Origin: Gadus chalcogrammus
Taxonomy: Eukaryota; Chordata; Actinopteri; Gadiformes; Gadidae
Assembly (NCBI RefSeq): GCF_026213295.1
Contig: NC_079418.1
Location: 3,347,887 to 3,411,886, forward strand
DNA: 64,000 nucleotides
Reading direction: 5' to 3'
A program made the translations under genes and the position numbers. How positions within the stretch are numbered: the stretch's first letter is position 1; the number at the start of each line of letters is the position of its first letter. Below the pieces are notes generated by a model. That model saw only the letters and a program-made list of their open reading frames with translations, was not told the origin of the DNA and made no database searches. Shown here piece after piece: positions 55,332 to 64,000 of this stretch.

Positions 55332-56872
55332 ATGGCGAATCTGGTTCAATCTGGAGATATAAGCACTACTTCCAATTCATTGAGGTCAAGGGCAAAAACG
55401 TGAATGTCAAGGGTACATTGTGTCCAGGACCAAGAGCGAAGACTTTATCAACATCTGTTGTGAGCAACTCCAATTTAATGAAGCATCTCACAACTATGCA
55501 CGCGTCAACAAAGCTAGTGGCCAAAAACACCGATACCTCCACCACAGATGATAGCTCGTCATCCACTAGCAAATAAGGTCACGGAGCAAAGTCGTCCCAG
55601 CAGCAAAAGCTAGATTTTTCTGGCCTACAACAAAAACCTATAACGCAGGCTGAAGTCAACCGTATGATAACTAACCCTAGCCAGGTATGTGGTCAAAAAT
55701 ATATTGCCATTATCGACGCTGGAGGATGATTCATTCCGAGCCATTATTGCTAAAATACCTAAGAAAGGAGGGGCCTGTACGCCTTGCACAAAGACGTTTG
55801 CTAAATACCTAGATGCTGACTACGCCAAAATGAACACAGAGCTTAAAAAAAGTTTTGAAGAGTTGGACTTTTTGTCTACAACTGCAGATATTTGGACTGC
55901 TCACAACCGCAGGTACCTCGGCGTGACCGCCCACTGGATAGATCCAAACAGCCTAGAGCGAAAGAAAGCAGCCTTGGCCTGCAGACGGTTCATGGGCCGT
56001 CATACGCATGATCACATTGCTACTGAACTGGACAATATCCACTCATCCTTTGCTATTTCTAGCAAAATCACAGCTACTGTCACAGACAATGGTTCGAATT
56101 TTGTGAAGGCCTTCAAAGTTTACCAGCCCGTTCAGGGTGATGACTCTGGGGAGGAGGATGCTGATGATGTGACTTTTGTCGACCTTCATGATGCCTTACA
56201 AGAAGACATGAATGTGGATGAGGATGTGGTAGAGGATATTGTGACTTTGCCACCACACCACAGACGTGCATCGCACACAGCAAACCTTATTTCATGCCGT
56301 GATGTGGACAAGTGGTTACTCTCAAGACCAGACATAAAATCTGTACAGAAGTGCTACCTCAAAATGCACAGCTTTGTGGAATAAGGCTAGCCGTTCCACA
56401 GTGGCTGCAGAGACCGTGGATGAAGTCCTTGAAAGGAAGCTCTTTGTCCCATGTACGACCAGATGGAACTCCTTTCATGATGCCGTTGCTCGTGTCTGTG
56501 AATTCCCAATCGCCGAGCTGAACACCATCTCCTACAATTTTGGGTTGAAGGCCATCACAGATCGGGAGTACCAGTTCCTCAGAGAATACTGCACAGGGAT
56601 GAAGCCACTAACAGTAGCCCTCGACATTCTTCAGGGCGAAGACAACTGTTTCTATGGCACACTCCTACCCACACTGGAGACATTGATCTCCAAGACCCTG
56701 GACTTTTAGAGTGGCCTGCAAATCCTTGGTGACCTTGCAGAGGCTGTTGTCAAGGTAAGAGCTAGTATCTCTTCAATTAAAAGCATTAAATACATACTCC
56801 CATGGATTAATTAAGTGTAAATTATGAATTATGATATCAAAGTCAAATTAAATGTATATCTCTTGGCTCATA

Positions 56873-56913
<41 letters not shown>

Positions 56914-57439
56914 TGTGTGCGTCTCATTTCAGGCGATCAAAACCGGATTTGCAGAGGTGCTGGAATGTGAGTCTGCAGTCTTGGCTGCGGTGACACTGCC
57001 CAGGTTTAAACTACGTTGGCTGCGGACACAGGAAAGGAAGGACAACGCCAAGGCAAGTCTGCTGGCGGAGTGCCGGAAAAGTGCCCAAGATGAACACCAG
57101 CTAATGGGTACCAACGCACCAACACGCAACCTCAGCACAAACTCAGCCATAGAGGATGAATTATTTTCCTTTGAGGATGAGGAGGACACCTCTGCTTCTG
57201 TGGAAAGCCAAGTTGTTGACTATTTAAAATCAGGAGCACAAGGGATGGACACTCTTAACGGATTCCCACTAATTAAGAAAATGTCACTAAAATACAATGC
57301 AGCCACTCCATCCAGTGCCCCAGTTGAGAGACTATTTAGCCTAGGGAAGCTGGTCTTCACCCCAAAGAGGAACAGGCTGTCTGACAAGAGGTTTGAAATG
57401 CTGCTGCTTCTTAGATACAATCAGTGGTTTGAAGGGTAG
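55332..57439 (+). pseudogene. ZBED-like hAT transposase, several frameshifts
   Basis: BED finger: YKHYFQFIEVKGKNVNVKGT, LCPG, then SNSNLMKHLTTMHAST (55352-55510; C-x-x-G in place of the second Cys). A TAA follows at about 55575. Main frame 55700-56384: IWTAHNRRYLGVTAHW (first Asp) and ATVTDNGSNFVKAF (second Asp). A frameshift near 56340 leads to ALWNKASRSTVAAETV and FVPCTTRWNSFHDA; a TAG occurs at 56707-56709. Last exon, after an intron of about 180 bp with a GT microsatellite, carries the dimerisation domain with Glu: SSAPVERLFSLGKLVF ... EMLLLLRYNQW. At least three lesions; inactive. Confidence 0.85.
56873..56922. repeat. (GT)n microsatellite
   Basis: GT repeat with one interruption in the transposase intron. 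The mirror copy (60725-60772) differs in length by about two bases. Confidence 0.9.
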
Positions 57440-58458
57440 GATGGTTAGGCTACATGGGTTAGCTGGATACTTGACGGATACATGAATAGATTAGTGTTTT
57501 GGAAGGAGTGTATGGATGGGTAGATTAATATCTAGAAGCTAAAATTCAATCTTTAAAAGCACTCCATGTTGTTCAACTGTTTACTTTTTTAATGAAGAAA
57601 TTACTTGAAATAAAGTAGCCTATGTCTTCCAGACTATTTGTCTCAGGTTGTGAGAGTTAGATTTATTTAATTAGCTAGTTACTGCAAACACACTTTATAT
57701 TGTTTAACTGTTTATTTTTGAGAATATGCTTAAAGAATGTCTACCAGACCAGTTGTCTCAGGTTGTGAGTTTGATTTATTTAATTTACTAGTTACTGCAA
57801 TCACACTTTATATTGTTAACTGTTTACTTTTGAGAATATACTTAAAGAATGTCTACCAGACCATTTGTCTGAGATTCGGAGTTTGATTTATTTATTTAAT
57901 TAAGACTACAGAGTTGAACTCACTTTTTGTTGTTTAAATGTTTACTGTTGTTGTCTCAGGTTGTGAGGGTTAGATTTAATTTGCTACAGTTAATGCAAAC
58001 ACACTTTATTTTGTTTAACTGTTTTTTTACAAAGATACTAATGCTTGAAGTGCAGGATAAACCTCTTGCTATCTGTTGATGTGCAATAAATATTGAAGGT
58101 TATGTACAGGTACCCGTCTGTTCTACTCATTTCAACTGACTTGTGAAAACAAAAAATCCAAAAACCTTTGACAAACATTATAGCAACTTTTTTTTAAAGT
58201 AACGCAAATAGTTACTTTCCCTGGTAACTAGTTATTTATTATAGAGTAATTCAGTTACTAACTCAGTTACTTTTTGGAATAAGTAGTGAGTAACTATAAC
58301 TAATTACTTTTTTAAAGTAACGTTCCCAACACTGCTCAATGGTATGCAAAATTGTAAATTAATGCAGAATTACAAATATTATTTGTTGGCATAAGAAATA
58401 CAGTGTACACTTGCATTACCATTAGATTGTATCACCAGTGTGTTTGAAGTTTACTTAA

Positions 58459-59188
58459 AGGGGACATTATGAAAACAACACTTTTCCTGGGATTTGCGGT
58501 GTTGTTTTGGGTCTCTGGTGCTCCCACACGCATACAAACTTTGAAAAAAGTCTACATGATTTTTTTGAGTGAGATGCATTTCTGAAAGTACCCTGCCTAG
58601 AGTTACCAAACGAGAGAGTCCGTTTCAGCGCCCCCTCCTACGTAGGAAGGGAGTATTTTTGAATATTACCTCCTACTTCCCCACCCCTCTCCAATCAGAG
58701 CATAGCTAGGATTTTGTGGACCAGCGGACATGATGTTTGCGCATTTCAGAAGCAGGGATATGGGAGGAGAAAGGGATTGTACTCCCGGAGCTGAGCTGCC
58801 GGAATGCCCCGCCGGCAGCTCCGGCGGGGGAGCTTCGGCGGCAGTCCGGCAGCTCAGCTCCGGGAGTACAATCCCTTTCTCCTCCATATCCCTGCTTCTG
58901 AAATGCGCAAACATCATGTCCGCTGGTCCACAAAATCCTAGCTATGCTCTGATTGGAGAGGGGTGGGGAAGTAGGAGGTAATATTCAAAAATACTCCCTT
59001 CCTACGTAGGAGGGGGCGCTGAAACGGACTCTCTCGTTTGGTAACTCTAGGCAGGGTACTTTCAGAAATGCATCTCACTCAAAAAAATCATGTAGACTTT
59101 TTTCAAAGTTTGTATGCGTGTGGGAGCACCAGAGACCCAAAACAACACCGCAAATCCCAGGAAAAGTGTTGTTTTCATAATGTCCCCT
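58459..59188. mobile_element. TTAA-flanked foldback MITE at the palindrome centre
   Basis: Ends AGGGGACATTATGAAAAC and its mirror, adjacent to TTAA on both sides (58455-58458 and 59189-59192). Its own centre at about 58,824 is the centre of the whole giant palindrome. The arms contain cagcgccccctcctacgtag. Noncoding. Confidence 0.85.
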
Positions 59189-59312
59189 TTAAGTAAACTT
59201 CAAACACACTGGTGATACAATCTAATGGTAATGCAAGTGTACACTGTATTTCTTATGCCAACAAATAATATTTGTAATTCTGCATTAATTTACAATTTTG
59301 CATACCATTGAG

Positions 59313-60733
59313 CAGTGTTGGGAACGTTACTTTAAAAAAGTAATTAGTTATAGTTACTCACTACTTATTCCAAAAAGTAACTGAGTTAGTAACTGAATTA
59401 CTCTATAATAAATAACTAGTTACCAGGGAAAGTAACTATTTGCGTTACTTTAAAAAAAAGTTGCTATAATGTTTGTCAAAGGTTTTTGGATTTTTTGTTT
59501 TCACAAGTCAGTTGAAATGAGTAGAACAGACGGGTACCTGTACATAACCTTCAATATTTATTGCACATCAACAGATAGCAAGAGGTTTATCCTGCACTTC
59601 AAGCATTAGTATCTTTGTAAAAAAACAGTTAAACAAAATAAAGTGTGTTTGCATTAACTGTAGCAAATTAAATCTAACCCTCACAACCTGAGACAACAAC
59701 AGTAAACATTTAAACAACAAAAAGTGAGTTCAACTCTGTAGTCTTAATTAAATAAATAAATCAAACTCCGAATCTCAGACAAATGGTCTGGTAGACATTC
59801 TTTAAGTATATTCTCAAAAGTAAACAGTTAACAATATAAAGTGTGATTGCAGTAACTAGTAAATTAAATAAATCAAACTCACAACCTGAGACAACTGGTC
59901 TGGTAGACATTCTTTAAGCATATTCTCAAAAATAAACAGTTAAACAATATAAAGTGTGTTTGCAGTAACTAGCTAATTAAATAAATCAAACTCTCACAAC
60001 CTGAGACAAATAGTCTGGAAGACATAGGCTACTTTATTTCAAGTAATTTCTTCATTAAAAAAGTAAACAGTTGAACAACATGGAGTGCTTTTAAAGATTG
60101 AATTTTAGCTTCTAGATATTAATCTACCCATCCATACACTCCTTCCAAAACACTAATCTATTCATGTATCCGTCAAGTATCCAGCTAACCCATGTAGCCT
60201 AACCATCCTACCCTTCAAACCACTGATTGTATCTAAGAAGCAGCAGCATTTCAAACCTCTTGTCAGACAGCCTGTTCCTCTTTGGGGTGAAGACCAGCTT
60301 CCCTAGGCTAAATAGTCTCTCAACTGGGGCACTGGATGGAGTGGCTGCATTGTATTTTAGTGACATTTTCTTAATTAGTGGGAATCCGTTAAGAGTGTCC
60401 ATCCCTTGTGCTCCTGATTTTAAATAGTCAACAACTTGGCTTTCCACAGAAGCAGAGGTGTCCTCCTCATCCTCAAAGGAAAATAATTCATCCTCTATGG
60501 CTGAGTTTGTGCTGAGGTTGCGTGTTGGTGCGTTGGTACCCATTAGCTGGTGTTCATCTTGGGCACTTTTCCGGCACTCCGCCAGCAGACTTGCCTTGGC
60601 GTTGTCCTTCCTTTCCTGTGTCCGCAGCCAACGTAGTTTAAACCTGGGCAGTGTCACCGCAGCCAAGACTGCAGACTCACATTCCAGCACCTCTGCAAAT
60701 CCGGTTTTGATCGCCTGAAATGAGACGCACACA

Positions 60734-60772
<39 letters not shown>

Positions 60773-62614
60773 TATGAGCCAAGAGATATACATTTAATTT
60801 GACTTTGATATCATAATTCATAATTTACACTTAATTAATCCATGGGAGTATGTATTTAATGCTTTTAATTGAAGAGATACTAGCTCTTACCTTGACAACA
60901 GCCTCTGCAAGGTCACCAAGGATTTGCAGGCCACTCTAAAAGTCCAGGGTCTTGGAGATCAATGTCTCCAGTGTGGGTAGGAGTGTGCCATAGAAACAGT
61001 TGTCTTCGCCCTGAAGAATGTCGAGGGCTACTGTTAGTGGCTTCATCCCTGTGCAGTATTCTCTGAGGAACTGGTACTCCCGATCTGTGATGGCCTTCAA
61101 CCCAAAATTGTAGGAGATGGTGTTCAGCTCGGCGATTGGGAATTCACAGACACGAGCAACGGCATCATGAAAGGAGTTCCATCTGGTCGTACATGGGACA
61201 AAGAGCTTCCTTTCAAGGACTTCATCCACGGTCTCTGCAGCCACTGTGGAACGGCTAGCCTTATTCCACAAAGCTGTGCATTTTGAGGTAGCACTTCTGT
61301 ACAGATTTTATGTCTGGTCTTGAGAGTAACCACTTGTCCACATCACGGCATGAAATAAGGTTTGCTGTGTGCGATGCACGTCTGTGGTGTGGTGGCAAAG
61401 TCACAATATCCTCTACCACATCCTCATCCACATTCATGTCTTCTTGTAAGGCATCATGAAGGTCGACAAAAGTCACATCATCAGCATCCTCCTCCCCAGA
61501 GTCATCACCCTGAACGGGCTGGTAAACTTTGAAGGCCTTCACAAAATTCGAACCATTGTCTGTGACAGTAGCTGTGATTTTGCTAGAAATAGCAAAGGAT
61601 GAGTGGATATTGTCCAGTTCAGTAGCAATGTGATCATGCGTATGACGGCCCTTGAACCGTCTGCAGGCCAAGGCTGCTTTCTTTCGCTCTAGGCTGTTTG
61701 GATCTATCCAGTGGGCGGTCACGCCGAGGTACCTGCGGTTGTGAGCAGTCCAAATATCTGCAGTTGTAGACAAAAAGTCCAACTCTTCAAAACTTTTTTT
61801 AAGCTCTGTGTTCATTTTGGCGTAGTCAGCATCTAGGTATTTAGCAAACGTCTTTGTGCAAGGCGTACAGGCCCCTCCTTTCTTAGGTATTTTAGCAATA
61901 ATGGCTCGGAATGAATCATCCTCCAGCGTCGATAATGGCAATATATTTTTGACCACATACCTGGCTAGGGTTAGTTATCATACGGTTGACTTCAGCCTGC
62001 GTTATAGGTTTTTGTTGTAGGCCAGAAAAATCTAGCTTTTGCTGCTGGGACGACTTTGCTCCGTGACCTTATTTGCTAGTGGATGACGAGCTATCATCTG
62101 TGGTGGAGGTATCGGTGTTTTTGGCCACTAGCTTTGTTGACGCGTGCATAGTTGTGAGATGCTTCATTAAATTGGAGTTGCTCACAACAGATGTTGATAA
62201 AGTCTTCGCTCTTGGTCCTGGACACAATGTACCCTTGACATTCACGTTTTTGCCCTTGACCTCAATGAATTGGAAGTAGTGCTTATATCTCCAGATTGAA
62301 CCAGATTCGCCATTTCTCCTGCTTCATCGAATGTTTGCTGTTTGTGTGTGGCGCGCGTGTCCTGGCTTATGTGTGTAAAAAGTTTAAACAATGGCTCCGA
62401 TTGGCTACGATGACACATGACCCTGCCTTAGCCAATCATAATCTCTTATCTCGGACGTTAACCCACCCGCTCTCCGCACTAGCAGTTTGTGTGTGGAGCG
62501 CCAGGGCTGCGTTTGGATGACAGAAAAAGTAATTAGTTAGATTACCCCGTTACTGAAAAAATAACGGAGTTACCTAACGGCGTTACTTTAAACGGCGTTA
62601 TTCCAAACACTGCC
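59313..62614. mobile_element. ZBED-type hAT transposon, mirror copy (right arm)
   Basis: Inverted duplicate of 55033-58334, including the CTCAATGG-type duplication (reverse complement CCATTGAG) on both sides. Nearly identical to the left copy. Confidence 0.93.
60208..62315 (-). pseudogene. ZBED-like hAT transposase, mirror copy
   Basis: Same exons and lesions as the left copy (main frame 61956-61261, then 61271-60936, final exon 60720-60208). One visible coding difference: RRFKGRHTHDH here against RRFMGRHTHDH on the left. Sharing all lesions shows that the duplication came after the element had decayed, or that it is an artefact. Confidence 0.85.
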
Positions 62615-63356
62615 ATTGAGTATACTCAAGTAGTACAGAAGTGTACTCAAGCACTACTTGAGTATACTTCTGTATACTTATGTGGGGCAGCTGGGCATTG
62701 TCTTGGTTTCAAGGGTGTGATAACACAATACTTTGTTATAGAATAATAGCAATGGGGTACGGTTACAGAGTATGTCTTTGAGTCGTACCAAGTCGTCACC
62801 CCTAGTATCAGATCCTGGAGTTTGCTGGCATTCACTCTGGCTGAGGGTGGAACTGGTGCATGCCGATGGTAGTTTCTCCAGTGCTGTTTTGATGGCAGCA
62901 ACTAATCCTGGAAGCTCTTAAACAAGGATATAAAAGGGGTCCAGGTGTAAATAATGAATTGAGACACAAAATACAACTTATTTGTGTCATGTCATTATAC
63001 AAAAGAGTAGACCGAGTAGTATGATTGACCAAGGCGCATTCCAACAGTTCTGATCTACAGCAATAAAACCATTTTGCATATGCATTGTATAAAATTTGAA
63101 ACGTAGGAAGTTGGGTTTGGAATCTGAGACATAACACGCAACGTTTGAATAATCATGATTTCAATATTGACCAAAATAATCGTGATTATGATTTTTGCCA
63201 TAATCGAGCAGCCCTAACATACTTGGGTTCAAAATAACATGCATTTCCCTTCATGACCTCAATAAGAATGGTTGCAAGTGGGTCAATAAATTGTGTGTGA
63301 AGGTTCAGGTGGCTGCAGAGCTAACCCAGGCATCACTAGCATACACATGCACCCAC

Positions 63357-63666
63357 CTTTCAGAGCCTTCAATGTCTCCTCCTCTAGTTCCACCAGAACC
63401 TTCACTGGTTGCTGCTGGCCCTCTGGCTCCTTCTGGTGCTCTGGCTCCTCCTGTGGAATGCAGTCATCTCCCTCCTCCTCACTGGTCAGTACCACCTTCC
63501 GCATTTTGAACGGCCCAAATAAATCACAGGATGTTTCATCCGAGTCATCAGACCAATCTGGAGCAGGAGTAGAGCTACGGAGGGGTGTGCTCTGCTTGGC
63601 GGTTCTCTTGGAATAGAGGTAGCTCTTAAGCTGGTCGCACATGGAAGTTGCTGCCTGTGAACCAGA
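63357..63666 (-). CDS. Exon of the unassigned gene (mirror copy)
   Basis: Mirror of 53981-54290 with the same open frame and splice signals; the following exon is mirrored at about 62787-62918. Product unknown. Confidence 0.5.
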
Positions 63667-64000
63667 CTGAAAACAAAAATATTGTTTGAGAGTGTGCCTG
63701 GATTACCACAAACCATGGAAATAAAGCAAGTAATTTAGCCATATTTGTTTTCATTTTGCAAAAATTAAAAGCTTCTTCTGCAAATTACTCAAAGGTTAAA
63801 TTTCAAGCCAAGACCGGAAACCATGATCCCACTTCCGCCTGAAGCTGGTGTGGAAACTCATAAATACATTATACTGCTTGTACCAGAATGTACTAGACCC
63901 ATGATGTGTACGTTTATTTAAAACCGTATGGTGATCCTTTCTGAAATGTAGCTACCCTAACATCCACAAATCATGCATGGCCGGTTAAAACAAAAAGCCA

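Larger units (their letters stand above)
55033..58334. mobile_element. ZBED-type hAT transposon, 3.3 kb (left palindrome arm)
   Basis: Ends CAGTGTTTGGAATAACG and ...CGTTCCCAACACTG, with a perfect duplication CTCAATGG (55025-55032 and 58335-58342). One transposase gene on the plus strand. The tail after the gene (57440-58330) contains three related units marked ggttgtgag ... tttgatttattta; no other gene. Confidence 0.95.
53647..64000. repeat. Giant near-perfect palindrome (arms at least 5.18 kb)
   Basis: Position x on the left matches position 117,647 minus x on the right: for example 54005/63642, 57439/60208 and 58459/59188. The centre is near 58,823-58,824 with a GC-rich spacer of about 40 nt between ctgagctgccgga and tccggcagctcag. 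Visible differences are few: a 2 nt change near 54481/63166, one base near 54345/63302, T/A at about 55993/61654, one extra G near 58766, and microsatellite length near 56900. The right arm continues past the window end, so arm length is a minimum. Confidence 0.95.

Noticed and set aside
56852..56935. N-terminus MYISWLIMCVCVCVCV
   Set aside because: Translation of a GT microsatellite in an intron; the coding exon starts after the acceptor ttcag near 56932.
58666..58981. ORFs around the palindrome centre
   Set aside because: Symmetric ORFs generated by the foldback MITE; no conserved protein and GC-rich hairpin sequence.

Overview
This is eukaryotic DNA, most probably from a ray-finned (teleost) fish. 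Introns have GT/AG boundaries. Non-LTR retrotransposons of the L2 and Rex1/CR1-like types sit beside hAT, PIF/Harbinger, Merlin and CACTA-like DNA transposons, TTAA-type foldback elements and (CA)n/(GATA)n microsatellites. I found no gene that can confidently be called a host gene, no rRNA or tRNA gene, and nothing bacterial or viral. Almost all coding potential belongs to transposable elements, many of them inserted inside one another. Target-site duplications (TSDs) let the insertions be ordered.

Layout. 1-2.3 kb: decayed multi-exon DUF7869-type gene. 3.35-4.4 kb: hAT carrying only a BED-finger relic. 4.65-7.3 kb: Rex1/CR1-like LINE split by a degenerate Harbinger. 7.6-9.7 kb: L2 LINE with an uninterrupted reverse transcriptase ORF. 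10.2-16.0 kb: foldback element split by a 5.2 kb hAT whose five-exon transposase has a TAG directly before a catalytic Asp. 16.26-17.43 kb: hAT-like MITE with another MITE inside. 17.43-26.4 kb: long array of AAGTATACTT/AAGTGTACTT-like repeats interrupted by a Harbinger with only a Myb/SANT gene and by a retroelement tail holding a nearly complete two-gene Harbinger, itself hit by a hAT MITE. 26.7-33.0 kb: minus-strand tnp2/CACTA-like transposase relic, paired head to head with an unassigned plus-strand gene whose exons lie at 33.2, 51.6, 54.0 and 54.7 kb.

33.77-50.98 kb: a very large Merlin element with terminal inverted repeats of about 1.3 kb. It contains a minus-strand ISXO2/Merlin-type transposase (4 exons, one frameshift) and a divergent plus-strand CCDC106-like gene sharing a 278 bp intergenic region. 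A TTAA-flanked foldback element inside it has in turn been split by a hAT-like element with an almost intact 5-exon transposase. 51.8-53.6 kb: hAT deletion derivative retaining only the two ends of its transposase.

53.65-64.0 kb: one arm plus the mirror arm of a huge, nearly perfect palindrome (arms at least 5.18 kb, spacer about 40 nt, centre near 58,824) that runs off the window. Each arm holds two exons of the unassigned gene and a ZBED-type hAT. It is either a real giant inverted duplication or an assembly artefact.

The most interesting possibilities are the long-TIR Merlin with a divergent CCDC106-like partner, a dispersed CACTA-like element of more than 35 kb defined by its repeat arrays and head-to-head gene pair, and the giant palindrome.
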